10,980 nt of DNA, taken from JAGOBX01 sp017999075 [NCBI: Candidatus Babelota bacterium] (GTDB lineage: Bacteria; JAGOBX01). The position numbers and the translations under genes are program-made. This document shows positions 1 to 7,323 of this stretch, one piece after another. The stretch spans positions 1 through 10,980 of the forward strand of contig JAGOBX010000075.1 of the NCBI GenBank assembly GCA_017999075.1, read 5' to 3'. Position 1 is the first letter of the stretch. The number at the start of each line of letters is the position of its first letter. The notes beneath the pieces are model-generated. The model did not search any database, had not been told where the DNA came from, and saw only the letters and a list, made by a program, of their open reading frames with translations.

Positions 1-118
1 CGGCAATTAATACTTCAAGTTCTCCGTCAATTAAAATATATAAACCATCGCTTGCGTCGCCTTGATAACAAATGACATCGTCTTTTGAAAAATTAATTTT
101 TTCCATAAATTTAACCAT
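1..118 (-). CDS. Cyclic nucleotide-binding (CRP/cNMP-type) domain protein, N-terminal fragment
   Basis: This is the 5' end of a minus-strand gene that leaves the window at base 1; only about 39 codons are visible. The reading reaches a segment of the form FSKDDVIcYQGDASDGLYIL followed by IDGELEVLIA. This is the start of the cNMP-binding beta-roll fold found in CRP/FNR regulators and in many stand-alone sensor proteins (F-x-x-G/D-D-x-I-x-x-x-GD-x-SD-x-LYIL-x-x-G-x-x-EV). The ATG at 116-118 is taken as start. A second in-frame ATG at 104-106 (MEKINF) is equally possible, because neither has a clear ribosome binding site. The frame stays open upstream to a TAG at 158-160. Whether the protein carries a DNA-binding or enzymatic C-terminus cannot be seen. 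It is divergent from the sigma-54 activator gene at 353. Confidence 0.72.
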   Translation of the reverse strand, partial: MVKFMEKINFSKDDVICYQGDASDGLYILIDGELEVLIA

Positions 119-257
119 CACAAAGCCGAACCAGTCGGAAAAATTTTTAATGTTATACTAAGATGCTAATCTTCAAAAAAACATTTAATTCTTTTGGTAT
201 AAAGTATATATATTTATTCAAAAAAATTCAATTAAAATAATAAATTTAAAGTTTTTA

Positions 258-285
258 TTGAAAAATTTAGATTTTTAAATACAAT
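258..285 (+). promoter_or_regulatory. Candidate sigma-70-type promoter for the two-gene regulator unit
   Basis: TTGAAA at 258-263 and TACAAT at 280-285 are separated by 16 bases and lie about 67 bases before the ATG at 353. The whole 119-352 interval is extremely AT-rich, so matches of this quality arise easily by chance. No -24/-12 sigma-54 element (GG-N10-GC) is visible here on either strand. Confidence 0.3.
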
Positions 286-352
286 TTATAAATTATTAAA
301 TTTTATATTTTATGATAAATAATATGATCTTATTATTTTAAATTTTTAGAAA

Positions 353-1735
353 ATGGCAAAGATTCTTACTATAAGCGAACAAGGCAATAAATCGGATATT
401 TTTCAATTATTAATTGAAAATAAATATTCGGTTAAATATTCAAATGATTATGAAGATGCTGTATCGTATATAAACAGCGCAGAATTCGATATAATTTTTC
501 TTGATTTTAAATTCGGGAGCAAACAAGTATTTGATTTACTTAAAATCATTAAAATTAACAGTCCTAAATCAAGAGTTATAGTTTTAACTGATGAATCAAC
601 TGTAGATGATGCTGTTCTTGCTATGAAACTCGGAGCTTATGATTATCTTGTTAAACCTGTAGAAGATGTGAGGATAATTAAATTAGTCGGAGAAATTGAA
701 TTTTATATTTCTGATAATACCGAATTACTTCAATCAGAAATTGTATTTGATAATATAATAGGTAAAAATAAATCATTAAGAACCATATTAAAAAAAGTTA
801 GGTTGATAGCCAATACAAAAGTTTCAGTGCTGATAACAGGCGAAAATGGTTCTGGTAAAGAATTGATTGCCGCTGCAATTCATAATTTAAGCGAACGTTA
901 TAAAAAACCGTTTATAACTGTAAATTGCGCCGCAATACCTGCGAATTTAATTGAAAGCGAATTGTTTGGTTTTGAAAAAGGTTCTTTTACAGGAGCTACC
1001 CGTTCACAAACAGGAAAATTTGAAGCTGCCAATGAAGGAACTCTGTTTATTGATGAAATAGGAGATATGGAGCTTTCTGTTCAGGCTAAACTGTTAAGGG
1101 TTCTTGAAAACAGGGAAATTTCCAGGTTAGGTTCAAACTCAATTATAAAAATTAATACAAGATTTGTGTTTGCAACAAATAAAAATCTTAGAGAAGAAGT
1201 TAAGCAGGGAAGATTTCGTGAAGATTTGTATTACAGAATCAACGTTGTAAATCTTGAAATGCCTCCGTTGCGAAATAGACGGGAAGATATTCCTGCTTTG
1301 TTTAAGTATTATTTCAATATGTTTTGTCAGGAATACAATAAAAAGATCAGCGATATAGAACCTGAAGTTTTAAAAGTAATTTCAGTGTATTACTGGCCAG
1401 GTAATATCAGGCAATTTAAAAATGTAATTGAAAATATAGTTGTTCTTAATGAAAACGGAATTATAAAATATTCTGATTTGCCTGAAGAAATAAAAATTGA
1501 CTATAAAAAAGAGGTAGAAGAAGATGTTTCGGCAAAACAAATGTCAAAATCTGCTCTTCCGCATTTTTCGAGTATTTCTAATGATCATAAAATCTTAACT
1601 CTTGCTGAAATAGAAAAAAATGCTATTGTTGAAACATTGAAATTAACTAATAACAATAAAACTAAAACCGCGCAGATTTTAAATATAAGTTTGCGGACTA
1701 TTCAGCGTAAAATTAAAGAATACGGATTGGAATAA
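353..1735 (+). CDS. NtrC-family sigma-54-dependent response regulator (receiver, AAA+, Fis-type HTH)
   Basis: A 460-residue bacterial enhancer-binding protein of normal family length, predicted to use ATP hydrolysis to open promoters bound by sigma-54 RNA polymerase. Residues 1-120 form a receiver domain with phospho-acceptor candidate D51, T79 and K101. The usual Asp-Asp pair after strand 1 is replaced by S8-E9. Residues about 130-380 form the AAA+ domain: Walker A GENGSGKE at 163-170, sigma-54 contact loop GSFTGA at 210-215 (usually GAFTGA), Walker B LFIDEIGD at 231-238, RFREDLYYRINV from 287, PPLRNRREDI from 304, and WPGNIRQFKN from 348. The end (about 415-460) is a Fis-type helix-turn-helix (KTAQILNISLRTIQRKIKEYG). 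The ATG at 353 places the receiver correctly, but there is no clear Shine-Dalgarno sequence. The next gene starts 4 bases after the stop, so the two are probably co-transcribed. No sensor kinase is in the window. The family is certain; the target genes are unknown. Confidence 0.96.
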   Translation: MAKILTISEQGNKSDIFQLLIENKYSVKYSNDYEDAVSYINSAEFDIIFLDFKFGSKQVFDLLKIIKINSPKSRVIVLTDESTVDDAVLAMKLGAYDYLVKPVEDVRIIKLVGEIEFYISDNTELLQSEIVFDNIIGKNKSLRTILKKVRLIANTKVSVLITGENGSGKELIAAAIHNLSERYKKPFITVNCAAIPANLIESELFGFEKGSFTGATRSQTGKFEAANEGTLFIDEIGDMELSVQAKLLRVLENREISRLGSNSIIKINTRFVFATNKNLREEVKQGRFREDLYYRINVVNLEMPPLRNRREDIPALFKYYFNMFCQEYNKKISDIEPEVLKVISVYYWPGNIRQFKNVIENIVVLNENGIIKYSDLPEEIKIDYKKEVEEDVSAKQMSKSALPHFSSISNDHKILTLAEIEKNAIVETLKLTNNNKTKTAQILNISLRTIQRKIKEYGLE

Positions 1736-1739
1736 TATT

Positions 1740-3068
1740 ATGGAAAATATAGATTCGATTTATTCGGAAATTGTTGATTTGATTACGTTTGAGGCTTTTC
1801 AAAAGGGTGAAAAATTCAAAAAAATTCATATACTTGTTATTGATGATTCTGCCACAATGAGAAAAAATTTTATCAGAAAACTTGAAAGCAAAAAAATTTT
1901 TGAAGTTGTTGAAGCTCGAAACGGAATTGAAGGGTTGTATATGCTTGGAAAATACAGGGAATCTATTAAAATAATATTTTTTGATATATGGATGCCTATT
2001 ATGGATGGCCCTGAATTTTTTATAAAAGGACTTAAAGCAGGATTATTAGAAGGTATTCCTTTAATCGCTACGGTTTCTGCTATAAATAAGAAATTGCTGA
2101 TTGAACTCATAAGGCGTGGAGTATATTCGTATTTGCTTTATCCTTTTAGCGAAGAAGAATTGATGTCTATGCTGAGAGATGCATTTACAAAAAAAGTAAG
2201 AGGGATTAAAGATTTAATTGATCAGATTACAAAAATAAATACTTCAGGCAGAAACACTATGGAATACTCTAATTTTTCTTGTTTCAGATTGCTTGAAGAA
2301 AAAATTGAATATGAAGATGAAAAAGAAATAAATTCGGATTTTGAAGAAAATTCAAATATAACAAGAAATATTAATGCTGATGATAATCAAGAAAATTTTG
2401 AAAGACAGAACTGTAAAATAAAAAATGATTTTAATGAAACTTTAAATTCGGCTGAAACCGGCAAGAAAATTACGGAACGTACACTGACGGAACTTAAAAG
2501 AGACAGGACAAGTGAAAATAATCCTAAACTTTTTTATTTAAATGAATCTTTGAAAAAAAATTTAATATTGTATTTAATAACATATTTACAGGAACGAAAT
2601 TATAATTTTGATTATTATGAAGATTTTGTTGATTTTTTTGAAAAATCGGGCGATTTGGATAAAAAAAGCAAGGACGTCATAACAGAATTTGATGAAAAAG
2701 GAATATTGGCTGTGTATAATTCTGATAAAGAATTGTTTACAGAATTGTATCAGATTTTGTCAGAATGTAAATTGGAAAAAAAAGAGTTGAATTCGGTTAT
2801 TGAATATAAAGACGGAATATATTATTATATAATAGCTTATTGGAAATTTTTCTTGAAAGAAAAAATTAAATTGAGTCTTCATGCGGAATATACCGAACTT
2901 AGAAATCTTTTAAATCAGGGATCCGTTGATGTTAATAAAAAAAATAAATATTTTGAACAATTAATTAATAAATGGAAAACAAAGATATCGGCAGGTTCGC
3001 TGTCTCTTCAAAGCCTCAAAAGTTCCGGAGATAAAATTATTCATGAAGCAGCAGCATTACGAAAATAG
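1740..3068 (+). CDS. Response-regulator receiver protein with acidic linker and unrecognised C-terminal domain
   Basis: A 442-residue cytoplasmic protein with no signal peptide or membrane segment. Residues 28-155 are a CheY-like receiver: acidic pair D35-D36 (ILVIDDSATMRK), phospho-acceptor D82 in FFDIWMPIMDG, and the strand-5 motif YLLYPF at 131-136. In that motif the normally invariant Lys before Pro is Tyr (Y134). Residues about 165-260 are a low-complexity Glu/Asp/Asn-rich stretch, probably a flexible linker. Residues about 262-438 are mostly helical and rich in Lys, Tyr and Phe; I recognise no domain there, and no DNA-binding motif, GGDEF, HD or kinase signature. It starts 4 bases after the sigma-54 activator ends. 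A weak GGA lies 8 bases before the ATG, inside the previous gene's last codons. Co-transcription suggests both proteins act in one signalling pathway, but the output of this one is unknown. Confidence 0.9.
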   Translation: MENIDSIYSEIVDLITFEAFQKGEKFKKIHILVIDDSATMRKNFIRKLESKKIFEVVEARNGIEGLYMLGKYRESIKIIFFDIWMPIMDGPEFFIKGLKAGLLEGIPLIATVSAINKKLLIELIRRGVYSYLLYPFSEEELMSMLRDAFTKKVRGIKDLIDQITKINTSGRNTMEYSNFSCFRLLEEKIEYEDEKEINSDFEENSNITRNINADDNQENFERQNCKIKNDFNETLNSAETGKKITERTLTELKRDRTSENNPKLFYLNESLKKNLILYLITYLQERNYNFDYYEDFVDFFEKSGDLDKKSKDVITEFDEKGILAVYNSDKELFTELYQILSECKLEKKELNSVIEYKDGIYYYIIAYWKFFLKEKIKLSLHAEYTELRNLLNQGSVDVNKKNKYFEQLINKWKTKISAGSLSLQSLKSSGDKIIHEAAALRK

Positions 3069-3129
3069 TATAAAAAATTTTTAAATCCTTCGTTATATTA
3101 TATGAGGAATTTTTACACTATCTTTATCA

Positions 3130-3170
3130 ATTTCAAAATTCTTGAATTTTAATAATCAGTATTTTGAAAT
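3130..3170. repeat. Inverted repeat with nested alternative hairpin in the 247-base intergenic region
   Basis: ATTTCAAAAT at 3130-3139 and ATTTTGAAAT at 3161-3170 are perfect 10-base inverted copies around a 21-base loop. Inside, AAAATTC (3135-3141) and GAATTTT (3144-3150) form a second, mutually exclusive short hairpin. The stem is almost all A/T and no clean T-run follows the larger hairpin, so it is not a convincing intrinsic terminator. It could be an operator, a weak 3'-end structure for the upstream unit, or chance in AT-rich DNA. Apart from this and the promoter at 3254-3281, I see nothing in 3069-3315. Confidence 0.35.
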
Positions 3171-3253
3171 AAATGTTTATAGTTTATTAAATACTTTCAT
3201 GTTTTTTTCTAAAAATATTCAATAACGAACCTGAAAAATATACAAATAATAAC

Positions 3254-3281
3254 TTGATTTATTTTATGTTGACAATATAAT
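3254..3281 (+). promoter_or_regulatory. Likely sigma-70-type promoter for the secretin unit
   Basis: TTGATT at 3254-3259 and a perfect TATAAT at 3276-3281 are spaced by 16 bases. They would start transcription about 25-30 bases before the ATG at 3316. A perfect TTGACA at 3269-3274 overlaps this element, but the hexamer 16 bases further on (TATTTT) is poor. No sigma-54 -24/-12 motif is visible in this intergenic region, although an activator of sigma-54 is encoded just upstream. Confidence 0.45.
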
Positions 3282-3315
3282 AATTATATTTATTTTTATA
3301 TACTAAAATATTTTA

Positions 3316-6300
3316 ATGAATAAAATAAAAAAAACGGCAATTTTCTTTTTTATATTTTTTTTATTTGCGCAATTTGAAATATGGGCGTCCGACACTAATG
3401 AAGCGGATAAATTATACGAATTAAAAAAATTTGACAATGCAATTGAAAAATATCTGAATATATTGAAAAATAATACTATTAAAGATAATGAAAAATATAT
3501 AATATATTATAAGTTGGGTAAAAGTTATGCTTATACCAATAAATATAAAGAAGCTATTGATTATTTAAAGAAATATGCAGAACAAAATTTTGATACAACC
3601 TATTCTGACGGAGTTATATATTTATTAGCAGTACTTCATTATAAAATTAATGATTTTGATTCTTACCAGAAATTAAGAAAATATTTAAATGTCCGTTATC
3701 CTAAATCGAAATATTTAAATTCAAGTTTTTGGGAAGGATATCAAAATTATAATGATTTATCAAGAGAAACCAAATTTTTACGTTCAAATTCCGAGTATAG
3801 CGCAGATTTTTCAGATTCTGATTACATCGAAAATCAGAATTTTTCATCAATTGAACTTATAAAAACAAATATTGAATTTGTATTGCTCGATTTTGACAGA
3901 GGGACAATAGATAAAGTTATAGAAACTATAGGTGTATTGACTAAAATAAAATATTATAAAGATTTTTATAACATTTCTGATTATATAACTTTAAAAAGCG
4001 ACAACAAAATTTCAGTAAAATTTCTTCCTGTTTTGTTGAACAAAATATTGAGCGATTTTAATTATTCTGTAACTTATGAAAACGGCGTTTATAAAATAAC
4101 AAAAAATAATACAGAAATAGATAATTATAATCCTATTGTCAAATTTTATTTTATAATTCAGACAAATGCCGCTGATTTCAACAATTCTTTATTAAGTTTA
4201 AAAGAAGTTAAAGTAGAAAATGTTACCACCACGCTTTTTAAAGAATTTTCTTATATTTTGCTGCAATCGGATGACATGGAAAATATTAATAATTTTTTAA
4301 GTACTTATAAAATTTCAAATCAGAATATAGGAAAATATAAAACTCAAAATTTCAAATTAAAAAATGCTGAATCGTTTGTAATAACCAAATATCTTAATTC
4401 TGTATTGAATTACGGAAATAATTTAAATGAATTGAATAAAGAACTTAAACCCAAATCCAAAAGTGATTTAATTGTAAAAAATATTATTCTTAAACCAGAA
4501 AATCTTGATATTTTAAAAACAATTAAGTCTGTAGAAAATGTTTCTGGAGATAATTCAATAAATATTACCTTTCAAAAGGATATGGAAATACCTTTGGCAT
4601 TGATAATCAGTTCAATAGATTTAAATTCCCAGAAGTTTCAAATAGGCATTAAAACTTACAAACTTATATATGCAGATGCTGTTAATGTAGCGGAAATTGT
4701 TAAACAAATGTTTCAGGAGGATTTGCTTGATTATACGGATAATTCCATGCTCTCCAAATCTGAAAAAAAAATAAATCAAATCAGCGCTGATAAACGCACA
4801 AATACAATTATTGTAAATACAGACTTGGAAACCATATTGAAAATTGATGAACTTATTCGAAAACTTGATATTGAAATAAGACCGTTATCAGGAACACAAT
4901 TGAAAATAAGGGTATATTCCCTTAAATACAGTAAATGCGCTGATATAAAAAAACAATTTGATATGTTTTTAGTAAACAATAGTTATTTGAAAATTTATAA
5001 TGTAATGACAGATGAACGGACAAATTCTCTGTTTGTTATGGCGCAGCCGCATGATTTTATAACAATAGATAAAATCGTATCTGAACTTGATAAAGATTTG
5101 TCTATAAAAAAAGAACAGCTTATCACCAAAATTTTTGATTTGAAACATAGAACTCCGGAATATATAGCTAAAAACCTTGAAAAAATAGTTGTGGAAGGAG
5201 TTTACAAAAACAGCGGAGATAACTTGAAAATAATTGCAATTGACAAACAGAATAAAATCGTTATTATATCGGATAATCCTGCTATGATAAATACTGCGAG
5301 GGAATGGCTTAACAAACTTGACGCTCAAACTGAACCTGCTAATAAATCAGTTGTTGAAAACGAGATAAAATCTTACGTTTATTCTTGCAAAAATGTGCCG
5401 GCTGAAGATATGGCAAATATGATAAATACTATGATTAAAACAACCCAGCAGCTTCAGATTCAGAATAAACAATTGAATCCGAATATAGATGAAACTCTTA
5501 TAAAAACAAGGTTTTTGATATCAGAGAATGTTTATGTGACGCCTGATAAAACTTCGAATTCAATTCTTATAAATGCAAATGCAAATGATTATTTTAATCT
5601 TATTAAGTTAATTGAAGAAATCGATAAAATACCGGATCAGATACTTATTGATGTGGTGATAGCTGAAGTAAGTTTGAATGATAATTATCAGGCTGGAATT
5701 GAATGGATGTATGGAAAAACAAATGTTTTTGGAACCAATATGGGTTTGCGTATAAGCGAATCAGGCACAGGAGATGCAGCTATAGTTTCACCGCTTGAAG
5801 GATTAAGATATTCTATACTTGATACAAAACGTTTTAATGCAATGATGAATTTTATGAAATCAACATCAAGTATGAAAATTTTATCAAGACCCCAGATAAC
5901 TACTGTCCACAATAAAAAATCTGTAATAAAAATAGGAAAAGAAGTTCCTGTGACCAAGATATCTATTGATAATGTGAATAATAATGATAATAATAATAAT
6001 AATACCATACAGCAATATACTGAATTCAAAGACGTTGGAATTACTCTTGAAGTTACTCCGGCATCTATTGAAGGAAGTATAGTTGGGTTAAACATACACC
6101 TTATAGTAAGTGAACTGGATGAAAGTTTACAGTTATCAGGAACAAGAAATAATCCTATTATAAAAAAACGCGAAGCTGAAACTTTTGGAAATGTGAAATC
6201 AAACAATACCATTGTTATAGGCGGATTAATTAAACAGGATGAAATTACAACTAATTTAAATGTGCCAGTTCTTTCTGATATACCTTTGCTTGGCACTTTA

Positions 6301-6399
6301 TTTAAAAGAGAGCAGAAGAAAAAAGAAAATACTGAACTTATGTTTTTTATAACTCCTGTTTTGACAAAATCTTCAACTTTAATATCAGATGGCAAATAA
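3316..6399 (+). CDS. Secretin (GspD/PilQ family) with N-terminal TPR region and extended periplasmic ring stack
   Basis: Outer-membrane channel subunit of a type II secretion or type IV pilus-like machine; 1027 residues, long for GspD (usually about 600-750). A hydrophobic signal peptide ends near residue 24 (IWA-SDT), with no lipobox Cys. Residues about 27-145 resemble tetratricopeptide repeats (KFDNAIEKYLNIL, YKEAIDYLKKYAEQ). Residues about 187-263 look like the N0/STN module. Four clear N1-type ring modules follow: about 445-518, 529-593, 602-669 and 685-770, each ending in a strand-helix such as RTNTIIVNTDLETILKIDEL. Residues about 276-332 and 343-408 look like two more, degenerate copies. 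The secretin core is about 775-1016, with VVIAEVSLND, ILSRPQITT, the FKDVGITLEVTP strand and the hallmark VPVLSDIPLLGTLFKRE. An Asn-rich insertion lies at 888-896. There is no Shine-Dalgarno sequence. The next gene starts 5 bases after the stop. No gspC, E, F or pseudopilin gene is present, so the type of system is undecided. Confidence 0.93.
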   Translation: MNKIKKTAIFFFIFFLFAQFEIWASDTNEADKLYELKKFDNAIEKYLNILKNNTIKDNEKYIIYYKLGKSYAYTNKYKEAIDYLKKYAEQNFDTTYSDGVIYLLAVLHYKINDFDSYQKLRKYLNVRYPKSKYLNSSFWEGYQNYNDLSRETKFLRSNSEYSADFSDSDYIENQNFSSIELIKTNIEFVLLDFDRGTIDKVIETIGVLTKIKYYKDFYNISDYITLKSDNKISVKFLPVLLNKILSDFNYSVTYENGVYKITKNNTEIDNYNPIVKFYFIIQTNAADFNNSLLSLKEVKVENVTTTLFKEFSYILLQSDDMENINNFLSTYKISNQNIGKYKTQNFKLKNAESFVITKYLNSVLNYGNNLNELNKELKPKSKSDLIVKNIILKPENLDILKTIKSVENVSGDNSINITFQKDMEIPLALIISSIDLNSQKFQIGIKTYKLIYADAVNVAEIVKQMFQEDLLDYTDNSMLSKSEKKINQISADKRTNTIIVNTDLETILKIDELIRKLDIEIRPLSGTQLKIRVYSLKYSKCADIKKQFDMFLVNNSYLKIYNVMTDERTNSLFVMAQPHDFITIDKIVSELDKDLSIKKEQLITKIFDLKHRTPEYIAKNLEKIVVEGVYKNSGDNLKIIAIDKQNKIVIISDNPAMINTAREWLNKLDAQTEPANKSVVENEIKSYVYSCKNVPAEDMANMINTMIKTTQQLQIQNKQLNPNIDETLIKTRFLISENVYVTPDKTSNSILINANANDYFNLIKLIEEIDKIPDQILIDVVIAEVSLNDNYQAGIEWMYGKTNVFGTNMGLRISESGTGDAAIVSPLEGLRYSILDTKRFNAMMNFMKSTSSMKILSRPQITTVHNKKSVIKIGKEVPVTKISIDNVNNNDNNNNNTIQQYTEFKDVGITLEVTPASIEGSIVGLNIHLIVSELDESLQLSGTRNNPIIKKREAETFGNVKSNNTIVIGGLIKQDEITTNLNVPVLSDIPLLGTLFKREQKKKENTELMFFITPVLTKSSTLISDGK
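5977..6003 (+). repeat. AAT trinucleotide run coding an Asn-rich loop in the secretin
   Basis: Nine in-frame triplets read AAT x3, GAT, AAT x5, coding NNNDNNNNN at residues 888-896. The run sits in the secretin core between the GKEVPV strand and the FKDVGITLEVTP strand, in a region that varies widely in length between secretins. Slippage by whole repeat units would keep the frame. Confidence 0.85.
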
Positions 6400-6404
6400 T
6401 ACTG

Positions 6405-7319
6405 ATGGTTAAATCAAGAAAATTTTATAGTATATTGTTAATATTTTTTTTTGTTTTATTTTTATGGAATAATCTTTTAAATGCTGCTGACATTGCTGCA
6501 GGACAGAATTCAAATGTTATATTAAAACCTTCTGTTTCGCAATATTCTCAATATCAGACCAATTTCAGGAATGTTTATAATGAATTGTATAAATCGCTGT
6601 ATTTAAAAGGCCGGTTTGAAACGTTTATACATGAAGTTGTTAAAATTTATAATGATTTTCCTGAAGATATAAAAGATTCGGTTTTATTTTCCCTTGCAAA
6701 AGCTTATTATAAAACAGGAAATTTGGCTAAAAGCTATAAGAATTTTAGCGAATTACGCAAATATTACCCGTCAAGTTCTATAATTTCTTCAGGGACTTAT
6801 AACAAAACTATTGCCCGCATAATAAAACTTGAATCTGAAAATTCAGGGAAATTCAGTTTAACATATCCTGTTAAATTGTATTATTTAATTAAAGATGCGG
6901 GGGCGTCTCAACAGGTTTTATCAAACGTAGAGGCAAATATTATTTCAAGATTATCTGAAAAAATTAAGGTTCCTATTAATTTACAGAATAACAGAATAAG
7001 CGATTACGAACAATTTAAATTAATTATTGTGAATCAGATCTGGATTAATATTTTTCCTGATGAAGGATGGTTGAGAGATGCAATTGATTTGAACAAAAAT
7101 GTTTCTTCCCGCCAGATAGAAAATTCGTATAATTATTATTCGAAAAATTTAGTTATAAAAGTGTCTGTAAAAGATGCTTACGGAGTTCAGTCTGTCCGGT
7201 ATATAGGTTATGGAGTTATTGAAACAACCATAAAAGAATTTTTGAAATCATTGAATTTGACAATAAAAGATTTTTTTGATAAAAATACTGATTTATATAA
7301 TTATAAAGAAGAGTTCTAA
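6405..7319 (+). CDS. Exported TPR-like protein encoded directly after the secretin
   Basis: A 304-residue protein with a strong N-terminal signal sequence: basic MVKSRK, hydrophobic segment about 9-20, and a probable cleavage site near LNA-AD at residue 27. No lipobox Cys is present, so it is predicted to be periplasmic rather than lipidated. Residues about 58-140 contain paired helices of TPR/BamD-like type (DSVLFSLAKAYYKTGNLAKS, then YKNFSELRKYYPSSS). Residues about 150-304 match no family I know; they include a Trp-containing segment (IWINIFPDEGWLRDAI, 212-227) and a strand-rich section around 248-275. It starts 5 bases after the secretin stop, has no clear ribosome binding site and is probably translationally coupled. 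Position suggests an assembly, pilotin-like or stabilising partner of the secretin; TPR pilotins are known for pilus secretins, but those are lipoproteins. Function is inferred from context only. Confidence 0.85.
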   Translation: MVKSRKFYSILLIFFFVLFLWNNLLNAADIAAGQNSNVILKPSVSQYSQYQTNFRNVYNELYKSLYLKGRFETFIHEVVKIYNDFPEDIKDSVLFSLAKAYYKTGNLAKSYKNFSELRKYYPSSSIISSGTYNKTIARIIKLESENSGKFSLTYPVKLYYLIKDAGASQQVLSNVEANIISRLSEKIKVPINLQNNRISDYEQFKLIIVNQIWINIFPDEGWLRDAIDLNKNVSSRQIENSYNYYSKNLVIKVSVKDAYGVQSVRYIGYGVIETTIKEFLKSLNLTIKDFFDKNTDLYNYKEEF

Positions 7320-7323
7320 TAAA

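Noticed and set aside
127-150. Possible hairpin (CCGA-ACCAG-TCGG followed by A5T5) near the left-edge gene
   Set aside because: The stem is only four pairs and overlaps the open frame upstream of the cNMP-binding gene start. There is no plus-strand gene ending before it.
1826-2110. 94-codon open frame on the minus strand
   Set aside because: It is antisense to the receiver domain of the second regulator, with no motif of its own.
3082-3117. Possible intrinsic terminator after the second regulator (AAATCCT ... AGGAATTTTT)
   Set aside because: The stem is only four continuous pairs plus a bulge, with a loop of about 15 bases. The T-run is short, so it is not convincing.
4969-5328. 119-codon open frame on the minus strand
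   Set aside because: It is antisense to the secretin ring modules. The product is Phe/Ile-rich with no family resemblance.
5688-6395. 235-codon open frame on the minus strand
   Set aside because: It lies wholly inside the secretin core, whose plus-strand reading contains unmistakable family motifs. The minus reading has no recognisable domain and is a by-product of codon composition.
7276-7323. Upstream ATG for trpA adding 16 residues
   Set aside because: It would overlap the previous gene by 44 bases and adds a hydrophobic run unlike the TrpA N-terminus. The ATG at 7324 sits just after the upstream stop.
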